A stretch of DNA of 64,000 nucleotides, taken from JACVRW01 sp963808545 (GTDB taxonomy: Bacteria; Actinomycetota; Thermoleophilia; Solirubrobacterales; Thermoleophilaceae). Location: positions 806,001 to 870,000 of the forward strand of contig CAWEGB010000008.1 in the NCBI GenBank assembly GCA_963808545.1, in the 5' to 3' direction. The translations under genes were made by a program, and so were the position numbers. Below, piece after piece: positions 17,443-25,015 of this stretch. The notes under the pieces are model-generated. The model saw only the letters and a list, made by a program, of their open reading frames with translations, searched no databases and was not told the DNA's origin. Every line of letters begins with the position of its first letter. Positions within the stretch are counted from its first letter, which is position 1.

Positions 17443-18363
17443 ATGAGGCTCAACGGAATCCACCACATCACCGCGATCACGGGCGACGCCCAGGCCAACC
17501 TCGACTTCTACACGCGGGTCCTGGGTCTGCGGATGGTCAAGCGATCCGTCAACCAGGACGACCCCACCGTCTACCACCTCTTCTACGGCGACGAGCACGC
17601 CAAGCCCGGGCTCGACCTCACCTTCTTCGAGTATCCCGGCGCCGCGCCGGGCAGAGCCGGCGAGGGCATGGTGCACCGGATCGAGTGGAGGGTCGGCTCC
17701 GCCGGTGCGCTCGACTTCTGGGCAGAGCGCCTGGGCGCCGAGGGCATCGACTCAGAGCGGGTGGCCGAGGACCGTCTTCGCTTCCGGGATCCCGAGGGCC
17801 TCGAGCACGAGCTCGGCCTCTACGACGTGACCGATGAGCCTCTCATCGCCGAGCACCCCGAGGTGCCGGCCGAGCACGCCCTCCAGGGCTTTCAGGGCGT
17901 CCGGGCCTATGCGGCCGACCCGCAGCGCAGCCGCCACCTGCTCGAGGGCGGTATGGGCTTCAAGACCACAGACGACGGCTGGGAGACCCGCGGCGGCGAC
18001 CGCGGCGGCACCTACGCCTACGACGAGCCGCCCGGGGAGCGCGGCGTCCAGGGAGCGGGCACGGTGCACCACGTGGCCTGGGCCACCACCGACGATGAGC
18101 ACGAGGCCTGGCGCGCTCAGGTGCGCGGTCACGGGGCCCATCCCACGGAGGTGATCGACCGCCACTACTTCCGCTCGATCTACTACCGCGAACCGAGCGG
18201 GGTGCTCTTCGAGCTGGCCACGCCCAGTCCCGGCTTCACGGTCGACGAGCCGCTGGAGACGCTGGGCGAGAAGCTCTCGATCCCGCCCTTCCTGGAGTCG
18301 CGCCGCGCCGACATCGAGGCCGCGGTCAAGCCGCTGCGCTATGAGCGGGCGGTGTCCACGTAG
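17443..18363 (+). CDS. VOC-family ring-cleaving dioxygenase-like protein (MhqO/PcpA type)
   Basis: 306 residues, two tandem vicinal-oxygen-chelate halves, each with two beta-alpha-beta-beta-beta modules. Metal ligands typical of the family are visible: His in GIHHITAI (about 7-8), His in GTVHHVAW (about 209) and Glu in SGVLFELATP near the C-terminus. Such Fe(II) enzymes cleave hydroquinone or catechol-type rings or act in quinone resistance. A strong ribosome-binding sequence (AGGAAGAGGGA) precedes the ATG. Followed after 17 bases by an amidohydrolase. The precise substrate is unknown. Confidence 0.85.
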   Translation: MRLNGIHHITAITGDAQANLDFYTRVLGLRMVKRSVNQDDPTVYHLFYGDEHAKPGLDLTFFEYPGAAPGRAGEGMVHRIEWRVGSAGALDFWAERLGAEGIDSERVAEDRLRFRDPEGLEHELGLYDVTDEPLIAEHPEVPAEHALQGFQGVRAYAADPQRSRHLLEGGMGFKTTDDGWETRGGDRGGTYAYDEPPGERGVQGAGTVHHVAWATTDDEHEAWRAQVRGHGAHPTEVIDRHYFRSIYYREPSGVLFELATPSPGFTVDEPLETLGEKLSIPPFLESRRADIEAAVKPLRYERAVST

Positions 18364-18380
18364 GCTCACTGCTGCGCCTC

Positions 18381-19913
18381 GTGAACCTGCTCTTCCACGG
18401 AGGAACCATCCGGACGCTCGACCCGGCCGGGCCCTCACCCGCCTCCTTGGTGGTGGCCGGGGAGCAGGTGGCTGAGAGCGCGCGCTCGGACGCCGTTCAG
18501 GTCGATCTCGAGGGCCGCTGCGTCGTGCCCGGCCTCGCAGACGCGCACGTGCACTTCCCCACCTGGTCGCTCGGGCTGCGCCAGGCACGCCTCGAAGGAG
18601 CACACTCGCTCGACGACGCGCTTGCGCGGGTGACCGAGGCGCGCCCGCGAGTGGCCCCCGGCGGATGGCTGCGGGGACTCGGCTGGCGCGACGGCGACTG
18701 GCCCGAGCCGCCGACCCGCTGGGCCCTCGACCGCGTGTCCGGCGAGCTGCCGGCTGCACTGATGTCCCGCGACTATCACTCGCTCTGGCTCAACAGCGCC
18801 GCCCTCGCCCGGGCCGACGGTCCGCTCGACCGACCCGGTGGCGTGGTCGAGCGCGACGAGCGCGGTGAGCCCACCGGGATCCTGCGCGAGACCTCGGCGT
18901 GGGCGTTTCGCGATCGCTACGTGAAGCCGACCCTCGAGGAGATGGTGGAGGCCTCGAGGGAGGGAATGCGGCTCGCGGCGGGTCGGGGGGTCACGGCGAT
19001 CCACGACAAGGACGGCTGGCTCGGCTCGCTCGAGGTGCACCAGCGGCTGCTGGCCGGCGGCGATCTGAAGGTCAGGGTCTGGCAATCCCTTCCCTGGGAG
19101 CGCTTGGACGAGCTTGCGGCGCTCGGCCTGCGCTCCGGCTACGGGGCGCCCATGCTCCGGCTGGGCTACCTGAAGGGCTTCATGGACGGCACGCTGGGCT
19201 CGGCGACCGCGCTCCTCCTCGACGGCTCCGGAGTGGAGATCACGAGCAGCGAGGCTCTCGAGGACGTGGTGCGCCGGGCGGCCGCCGCGGGCTGGCCGGT
19301 GGCCGTACACGCCATCGGCGACGGCGCCAACCGGGCCGCGCTCGACGCCTTCGAACGCTCGCAGGACGCTTGGCGGGAGGCGGGGCTGCGCCCCCGCATC
19401 GAGCACGCTCAGCTCCTGGCAGACGAGGAGTTCGACCGTTTCGCGGCGCTGGGGGTGGCCGCGTCCGTGCAGTTCAGCCACGCCGCCTCCGACCGCGACC
19501 TCGCCGACCGCGTCTGGGAGGGCCGGACGGGGGCGTACGCCTATCGCTCCCTGCTCGATTCCGGCGCCCTGCTGGCCAACGGGTCGGATGCCCCGGTGGA
19601 GGAGCTCGATCCCCTCGCCGGGGTTGCCGCGGCGGTGCGCCGCACCCTCGACCAGCGTCCGCCGTGGCGCCCGGAGCAGGCCCTGACGGTCGACGAGGCG
19701 CTGCGCGCCTCCTGCCTCGCTGCAGCGTGGCTGGAAGGCGAGGAACGCCGGCGTGGGATGCTCTCGCCTGGCATGCTGGCCGATCTGGTGGTGCTGGACC
19801 GAGACCCGTACACGTGCCCTCCCGAGGCGCTCGCCGCCATCCGCGTCGAGGCGACGATGGTGGGCGGGCGCTGGACCTACCGCAGCGATGGCTGGGGGCT
19901 GCCCGCGGCATGA
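18381..19913 (+). CDS. Amidohydrolase family protein (YtcJ-like)
   Basis: 510 residues, GTG start. Metal-dependent amidohydrolase with VVPGLADAHVHFP (HxH, near residues 55-57), the YtcJ-type LRGLGWRDGDWPEPPTR region, MDGTLGSATALL, VAVHAIGDGAN, RIEHAQ and the late NGSDAPVEELDP (catalytic Asp). The C-terminal part returns to the small beta domain (GMLADLVVLDRDPYTCP). Members hydrolyse amides, formamides or related C-N bonds in the cytosol; the substrate cannot be told from sequence. Stop and the next gene's ATG overlap by 4 bases. Confidence 0.85.
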   Translation: MNLLFHGGTIRTLDPAGPSPASLVVAGEQVAESARSDAVQVDLEGRCVVPGLADAHVHFPTWSLGLRQARLEGAHSLDDALARVTEARPRVAPGGWLRGLGWRDGDWPEPPTRWALDRVSGELPAALMSRDYHSLWLNSAALARADGPLDRPGGVVERDERGEPTGILRETSAWAFRDRYVKPTLEEMVEASREGMRLAAGRGVTAIHDKDGWLGSLEVHQRLLAGGDLKVRVWQSLPWERLDELAALGLRSGYGAPMLRLGYLKGFMDGTLGSATALLLDGSGVEITSSEALEDVVRRAAAAGWPVAVHAIGDGANRAALDAFERSQDAWREAGLRPRIEHAQLLADEEFDRFAALGVAASVQFSHAASDRDLADRVWEGRTGAYAYRSLLDSGALLANGSDAPVEELDPLAGVAAAVRRTLDQRPPWRPEQALTVDEALRASCLAAAWLEGEERRRGMLSPGMLADLVVLDRDPYTCPPEALAAIRVEATMVGGRWTYRSDGWGLPAA

Positions 19914-20419
19914 GCGAGGTGGCCGACCACCCCGCGCCCGACGAAGCGATGGAGGCGCAGATCGAGCGCCTGTCCGGCGGGATCTACGGCACGATCCTGG
20001 TGGCCGGGGTGCTGGCCGCGTCGTCCGAGAAGTCGCCCGAGCTCGCGGACACGGCCGTGTACGTGCTCTCCACCGTCCTGGTGTTCTGGCTCGCGCACGC
20101 CTGGGCCGATTCCCTCGCCCGCCGTGTGACCCAGACCCGCAGCGGGCTTCGCGGCTTTCGCACCACCCTGGCCAATCAGTGGCCGCTCGTGCAGTCCGCC
20201 TTCCCGCCGATCGCGGTCATGGTGGTGGCCAGTGCCCTGGGCGCCTCTGCGCAGGCGGCCGTCAACTGGGCCGCGTGGAGCTGCGTCGTCCTCCTCGCCG
20301 GCTGGGGCGTGATTGTGGCTCGGCGCGAGAAGTCGTCCAAGCTGGGCGTGTTGGGCACCTCCGCGGCCTGCGCCGCGCTCGGGCTGGTGATGATCGGGCT
20401 GAAGGCAGTGCTCAACTAG
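19910..20419 (+). CDS. Integral membrane protein of unknown function
   Basis: 169 residues from ATG 19910 (ATGA overlap with amidohydrolase stop). An N-terminal amphipathic start is followed by about four membrane helices: GTILVAGVLAA (about 27-40), AVYVLSTVLVFWLAHAWA (50-66), FPPIAVMVVASALGA (about 97-115) and SCVVLLAGWGVIVA (about 122-137), with a last hydrophobic stretch at the end. It has a conserved-looking basic loop (ARRVTQTRSGLRGFR). No family assigned; co-translation suggests linkage with the amidohydrolase, perhaps accidental. Confidence 0.65.
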   Translation: MSEVADHPAPDEAMEAQIERLSGGIYGTILVAGVLAASSEKSPELADTAVYVLSTVLVFWLAHAWADSLARRVTQTRSGLRGFRTTLANQWPLVQSAFPPIAVMVVASALGASAQAAVNWAAWSCVVLLAGWGVIVARREKSSKLGVLGTSAACAALGLVMIGLKAVLN

Positions 20420-20476
20420 GGCACTGGACGGATGTTGGGTGTGGGCTGATGCCCAGCGGGGAACAACTGGAGTGTC

Positions 20477-20896
20477 ATGAAGCGGGAGTCATGGCTACCG
20501 GCCACGCCGGCGAGTGTCGGCGTGGCCCGAGCAGAGGTGCTCGAGGCAGCCAGCGCGGTGCGGGGGCTGGATGACGATGCCCTCTGGGAGCTCACGCTCG
20601 CGACCTCTGAGGCGGTGGCCAACGCGATCGAGCACGGTCAGGGCTGCCGGGGACGCAGAGCGGCCTGCGAACGGGGAGAGATCCTGCTGGTGATCGAGAC
20701 CACCGGAGACGGCCTGTTCGTCGAGGTCTGCGATTGCGGCCGCTTCGTCGCCGAGATGCAGACGCCCGACATCGATTCGGTTCGCGGACGGGGCATCCCG
20801 ATCATCGCCGCGGTGGTCGATCACCTCGAGCTGCTGCCCACCGAGGACCAGACACGGCTGCGCTTCGGCAAACGGCTCACGCTGGCGGGCGGCTAG
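20477..20896 (+). CDS. Anti-sigma regulatory factor-like HATPase (RsbW/SpoIIAB family)
   Basis: 139 residues. GHKL ATPase fold with N-box LATSEAVANAIEHG (Glu45, Asn49), G1-like VCDCGRF and G2-like RGRGIPII. RsbW-type serine kinases bind sigma-B-like factors and phosphorylate anti-anti-sigma partners in the cytosol. G1 lacks the usual Asp-x-Gly-x-Gly (it reads CDCGRF), so nucleotide binding may be altered. No sigma-B-like factor or STAS antagonist is adjacent; the partner must be elsewhere. It converges on a second HATPase gene. Confidence 0.8.
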   Translation: MKRESWLPATPASVGVARAEVLEAASAVRGLDDDALWELTLATSEAVANAIEHGQGCRGRRAACERGEILLVIETTGDGLFVEVCDCGRFVAEMQTPDIDSVRGRGIPIIAAVVDHLELLPTEDQTRLRFGKRLTLAGG

Positions 20897-20900
20897 CCCG
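20884..20900. terminator. Hairpin between convergent HATPase genes
   Basis: GCGGGC/GCCCGC stem (20884-20889, 20895-20900) with a 5-base loop spans the stop codon of the 20477-20896 gene. It may end transcription from both sides; no T tract is present. Confidence 0.4.
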
Positions 20901-20905
20901 CGCGG

Positions 20906-21343
20906 CTACCCGGCCGTCGACAGCTCGAACCAGACGCGCGTGCGCCCGTCGCGCACGACACCCCAGCGCTCGGACAGCTGGTCGACCAGCACCAGGCCCC
21001 AGCCGCCGGGCTCGTCCAGCGGTGCATCCCGCATGCTGGGCGAAAAGCCGGGCCCGGGATCGCTGACGGACACGTTCACGCCCCCGTCCAGCGGCTGCAG
21101 CTCCAGCTCGATGAGCTCCTCGTCGCCGGCCGCCCCATGGCGCACGGCGTTCGTGACGAGCTCGGAGACGAGAAGGGTCAGAGTCCCCTCCGTGTCATCC
21201 GGGAGAGCGCCCGTGATGTCGCGCAGCCACGCGCGAGCCCGCTCGGGCGCCTGAGCGCCGCAGGGAACGGCCACCTTCAAAGGCTGCTCGGGAGCGGCCC
21301 CGGGGGGCTGACTCACGAGCGCGGGCGCGGTGGAATCTGGCAT
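20906..21343 (-). CDS. ATP-binding anti-sigma-type HATPase_c_2 protein
   Basis: 145 residues from ATG 21343; a longer frame exists upstream but its first 29 residues are Arg/Lys-rich and out of keeping. The HATPase signature is better preserved than in its convergent neighbour: LLVSELVTNAVRHG (N-box), VSDPGPGFSP (G1) and GGWGLVLVDQLSERWG (G2). This form, with GGWGL, is typical of the actinobacterial regulatory ATPases that control PAS/STAS pathways. Target unknown. Lies 126 bases downstream of fdhD on the same strand. Confidence 0.8.
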   Translation of the reverse strand: MPDSTAPALVSQPPGAAPEQPLKVAVPCGAQAPERARAWLRDITGALPDDTEGTLTLLVSELVTNAVRHGAAGDEELIELELQPLDGGVNVSVSDPGPGFSPSMRDAPLDEPGGWGLVLVDQLSERWGVVRDGRTRVWFELSTAG

Positions 21344-21469
21344 GCGGACTGAGGCCCTCCGAGGGTTGGCCTGGTACGGATCCTGGACAGTCTTTCGGCA
21401 CCGTCGGACGTGCCCTTTAGTCCTTCGCACGAGCTTCTGGCCAGGTTTACGGTCCGGAGCCTACGCGCT

Positions 21470-22255
21470 TTACCCACGCCCTGCCAGGGGGATCCGTTCG
21501 GGGTGTGTGTAGACGTTCACGCTCCCCTTTCGGGCGAAGCCGGCCAGCGTCAGCCCGCGATCGTCCGCCAGCTCGACGGCCAGCGAGGTGGGGGCTCCAA
21601 CGCCCACCAGCACCGGGCATCCGGCCGTGACCGCCTTCTGCACGAGCTCGAAGCCCAGTCGGCCGCTCACGCACAGAACCCGCTCGCTGAGCGGAAGCTC
21701 TCCGTCCAGCAGCGCACGCCCGATCACCTTGTCCATCGCGTTGTGGCGGCCCACGTCCTCCCGGACCAACAGCGGCTCCCCACCCGCGGCCGCGAACAGG
21801 CCCGTGGCGTGCAGGCCGCCCGTGCGCTCGAACACCGGCTGGCGCAGCCGGTCGGGCAGGGCCGCCAGTTCCGCACGCGAGATCCGCAGGCCGCTCTCGA
21901 CGCGCGGAGCGTGAACCGCCACCTCCTCTAGCGCGCCCTTGCCGCAGATCCCGCACGACGACGTGGTGTAGAAGCGGCGGTTGGCCGGCGCCGCCGCGCC
22001 GGGGGCCCGGACCTCGACCGTGTTCGCGGCCAGGTCGTCGGGGAGCGTGACCTCCGGGGCGGCGTCCACGATGCCCTCCCCGTAGAGGAAGCCCGCGGCC
22101 AGCTCCAGATCGTGTCCCGGCGTGCGCATCGTCACCGCCACCGGCTCGCCGTTCAGCCGGATCTCCAGCGGCAGCTCCACGGCCACCTCGTCGGTGCCGC
22201 CATCGCGCTCGACCCGAGCGAGCATGCCGGCGGCGACGCCGTCGAGGGACGCCAC
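21470..22255 (-). CDS. fdhD: Formate dehydrogenase accessory sulfurtransferase FdhD
   Basis: 261 residues, GTG start. It carries the essential Cys pair SSCGICGKG (Cys101, Cys104) that relays sulfur from a cysteine desulfurase to the molybdenum of bis-MGD before insertion into the apo-formate dehydrogenase. Other family motifs: LNGEPVAVTMRTPGHDLELA, GFLYGEGI and REDVGRHNAMDKVIG. The last gene of the formate dehydrogenase operon, 4 bases after the catalytic subunit, which fits its role as dedicated chaperone. Confidence 0.93.
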   Translation of the reverse strand: MASLDGVAAGMLARVERDGGTDEVAVELPLEIRLNGEPVAVTMRTPGHDLELAAGFLYGEGIVDAAPEVTLPDDLAANTVEVRAPGAAAPANRRFYTTSSCGICGKGALEEVAVHAPRVESGLRISRAELAALPDRLRQPVFERTGGLHATGLFAAAGGEPLLVREDVGRHNAMDKVIGRALLDGELPLSERVLCVSGRLGFELVQKAVTAGCPVLVGVGAPTSLAVELADDRGLTLAGFARKGSVNVYTHPERIPLAGRG

Positions 22256-22259
22256 GTGG

Positions 22260-24356
22260 CTATCCGCTCAGAGCGGGTTCGGCACTCGCCCTCGGCGGCC
22301 GGGCGTCCGACGCGACCACTGGCTCGACCGAAACCGCTACGACCTTGTACTCGGGGCACGAGGTGTTGACGTCGGCCGACTGGCCGATCAGCAGGTTGGT
22401 ACGCACCTCGGGGAAGTGGAAGGCCGTGAACACGTGTCCGGGCTCGATCCGCTCGGTCAGCCGCACCGGGAGTGCGATCTCGCCCCGCCGGCTCCGGACC
22501 CGCACCTCGGTGCCGTCCTCCAGGCCGAGCGAACCGGCGTCGTCGGGATGGATCTCAAGCCAGTCCGAGGGCATCAGGTCGAGGTTGCCGGTGCGCCGCG
22601 TCATCGTCCCGGCGTTGTAGTGCTCGAGCCGGCGGCCGGTGACCAGGATCAGCGGGAACTCCTCGTCGGCCCGGTCGCCCGGCGGCTTGTAGGGCAGCGG
22701 CGCGAACTGAGCCTTGCCCCCGGGCAGCTCGAAGTGGTCCTCGTAGAGGATCGGCGTGTCCGTGCCGTCCAGCGCCACCGGCCACTGCAGGCCGCTGCGG
22801 CCCACGCGCTCGTGGCTGATCCCGGCGTAGCGGGGCGTGAGCTCGGCGATCTCGTCCATCACGTCGGACGGGTCCGAGTAGCCCATGTCGTGGCCCAGCG
22901 CACGGGATACCGTGGTGAGGATGTCGAAGTCGGTGCGGGCCGCCCCCGGCGGGTCGACCGCTGCCTCGACGAGCTGGAGCCTGCGCTCAGCGTTCGTGAA
23001 GGTGCCGGTCTTCTCGAGGAAGGCCGACGCCGGGAACACGACGTCGGCGTGACGGGTGGTCTCGTTCTCGAAGATGTCCTGGCAGACCAGGAAGTCGAGC
23101 GAGTCGAGCGCCTTGATCACGTGCTCGGTGTTGGGGTCCGTCTGGGCCACGTCCTCGCCGAAGATGTACATCGCCTTCAGGCGCCCCTCGATGGCCGCAT
23201 CGAACATCTCGGGGATCTTCATCCCCTTCTCGCGCTTCATCTCGACGCCCCAGCGCTCCTCGAAGCTGCGGGCGACCTCGTCGTCCTCCACGCTGCGGTA
23301 GTCCGTGAAGGTGTCGGGCAGCGCGCCGTGGTCGGACGAGCCCTGGACGTTGTTCTGGCCGCGCAGCGGCAGCAGCGCGGCGCCCGGCCGCCCCACGTTG
23401 CCGGTGAGCAGGGCCAGGTTGCAGATCAGCCGCACGCACTCGGAGCCGTAGCGGTGTTCGGTCACGCCGAGGCCCCAGAGGATCGAGGCACGGTCGGCCT
23501 CGGCGTAAAGGTGCGCGGCGCGCACCAGGTCGTCGGCCGGCACGGTGGTGATCTCCTCGACCGCCTCGGGCGTGTACGGACCGACCAGCTCCTCCACCGT
23601 TTCGAAGCCTTCGGTGCGCTCGGCTATGAAGCTCGGATCGGTGAGCCCGTCGCGGATCACCACGTGCGCGAGCCCGTTGAGCAGGGCCGCGTTGGTGCCG
23701 GGGCGCATACCGAGGTGCAGCTGACCGTAGTCGGCCAGCTCGATCCGGCGCGGGTCGGCGGTGACGAGCTTGAGCCCCTTGATGGCGGCCTGCTTGATGC
23801 GCGCGCCCACCACGGGATGGCCGGCGGTGGGGTTGGCCCCGATGATCAGCGCGACCTCGGCGGCCTCGATGTCGTTGAAGGAGCCGGTGGCGCCCGACAT
23901 CCCGAACGACTTGCGCAGCGCGAACGAGGTCGGCGAGTGACAGACCCGCGAGCAGTTGTCGATGTTGTGGGTGCCGATCGCCGCCCGCATCAGGCGCTGC
24001 ATCACGTAGCAGTCCTCGTTGGTGGCGCGCGAGGAGGCCAGGCCGGCGATCGCGTCGGGGCCGTGCGTGTCGCGGATGCCGCCGAGAGCGTCGGCCACGC
24101 GCGAGATGGCCTCCTCCCAGGAGGCGAGCCGGAAGCCGTCGCCCTCGCGCACGAGCGGCGCGGTCAGGCGGTCACGCGAGCGCGCGAACTGGTGTGCGAA
24201 GCGGCCCTTGACGCAGGTATGGCCCTTGTTGGCCGGCCCGTCCATGGCGGGACTGATCGAGCGGATGCGCCCGTCGGCCCGGTGCGCCTCGAGGCGGCAG
24301 CCCACCCCGCAGTAGCCGCAGGTGGTGGTGGTCGTGGCTTCGAAGCGTTCGCTCAT
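22260..24356 (-). CDS. fdhF: Formate dehydrogenase catalytic (molybdopterin) subunit
   Basis: 698 residues. The N-terminal [4Fe-4S] binding Cys are Cys13, Cys16, Cys20 and Cys48 (CGYCGVGC, then HTCVKG). The bis-MGD domain has Cys139-His140 in SRVCHSPTS as the Mo/W ligand and proton acceptor: the cysteine form, not selenocysteine. The C-terminal molybdopterin-binding region includes LVTGRRLEHYNAGTMTRRT. Oxidises formate to CO2 and passes electrons to its Fe-S partner. Usual NAD-linked alpha subunits (FdsA) carry extra N-terminal Fe-S domains; here those are in a separate gene (24353-25015) whose stop overlaps this ATG by 4 bases. Confidence 0.93.
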   Translation of the reverse strand: MSERFEATTTTTCGYCGVGCRLEAHRADGRIRSISPAMDGPANKGHTCVKGRFAHQFARSRDRLTAPLVREGDGFRLASWEEAISRVADALGGIRDTHGPDAIAGLASSRATNEDCYVMQRLMRAAIGTHNIDNCSRVCHSPTSFALRKSFGMSGATGSFNDIEAAEVALIIGANPTAGHPVVGARIKQAAIKGLKLVTADPRRIELADYGQLHLGMRPGTNAALLNGLAHVVIRDGLTDPSFIAERTEGFETVEELVGPYTPEAVEEITTVPADDLVRAAHLYAEADRASILWGLGVTEHRYGSECVRLICNLALLTGNVGRPGAALLPLRGQNNVQGSSDHGALPDTFTDYRSVEDDEVARSFEERWGVEMKREKGMKIPEMFDAAIEGRLKAMYIFGEDVAQTDPNTEHVIKALDSLDFLVCQDIFENETTRHADVVFPASAFLEKTGTFTNAERRLQLVEAAVDPPGAARTDFDILTTVSRALGHDMGYSDPSDVMDEIAELTPRYAGISHERVGRSGLQWPVALDGTDTPILYEDHFELPGGKAQFAPLPYKPPGDRADEEFPLILVTGRRLEHYNAGTMTRRTGNLDLMPSDWLEIHPDDAGSLGLEDGTEVRVRSRRGEIALPVRLTERIEPGHVFTAFHFPEVRTNLLIGQSADVNTSCPEYKVVAVSVEPVVASDARPPRASAEPALSG

Positions 24357-25015
24357 GTCGGAATCTCCTCTTTCTCCCCATCAGAAGGTAGCGCGAGTTC
24401 CAGCAGCAGGTGCTCGGTGATGGCGTCTGTGGGACAGGTGTCGGCGCAGGCGCCACAGGACACGCAGGTGGACTCGGTGAAGCCCGAGTCGAGCCCTGCG
24501 GTGATGCCCGAGCTGAAGCCCCGGCCCGTGGCGGTGAGGGCGAACGCGCCCTGAATCTCGTCGCAGGCGCGCACGCAGCGCCCGCAGGAGATGCACAGCT
24601 CGTGCTGGATGATCAGGTAGGGATGGCGCGCGTCGTGCGCGGGACGCCGTTGCTCGCCCTGCCAGCGTGGCTCCTCGATGCCGAAGTGGCGCGCCACCCC
24701 GGCCAGCTCGGTGTGCTCGCCGGGCGGCTCCGGCAGCTCGGACATCACGAGCTCGACCGTGGCGCCGGCTATGCGGCGCGAGGCGGCGTCGGTGGTGTCC
24801 ACCACCATGTCGTCGCGGCAGGGCGTGGTGCAGGCCGCGAGCGGACCCGGTGCGCCCTCCACGCCGACCATGCACACCCGGCACGCCCCGAAGGGATCCA
24901 TGCGCTCGTCGAAGCAGAGGGTGGGCACGTAGGAGCCGGCCAGCGTCGCGGCCTCGAGGATGGTGGTGCCCGCCTCGACCTCGACCTCGGTGCCGTCGAC
25001 GGTCAGCTTCACCAC
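24353..25015 (-). CDS. Fe-S subunit of formate dehydrogenase (HoxU/FdsA N-terminal-like)
   Basis: 220 residues. It has a plant-type [2Fe-2S] domain with Cys34, Cys45, Cys48 and Cys62, then two ferredoxin-type [4Fe-4S] motifs (Cys141-144-147-151, and Cys184-187-190-194). This equals the N-terminal extension of FdsA or the HoxU subunit of NAD-hydrogenases and relays electrons between molybdenum subunit and diaphorase. It overlaps the diaphorase gene by 7 bases and the catalytic gene by 4 bases, so stoichiometric translation is likely. Confidence 0.88.
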   Translation of the reverse strand: MVKLTVDGTEVEVEAGTTILEAATLAGSYVPTLCFDERMDPFGACRVCMVGVEGAPGPLAACTTPCRDDMVVDTTDAASRRIAGATVELVMSELPEPPGEHTELAGVARHFGIEEPRWQGEQRRPAHDARHPYLIIQHELCISCGRCVRACDEIQGAFALTATGRGFSSGITAGLDSGFTESTCVSCGACADTCPTDAITEHLLLELALPSDGEKEEIPT

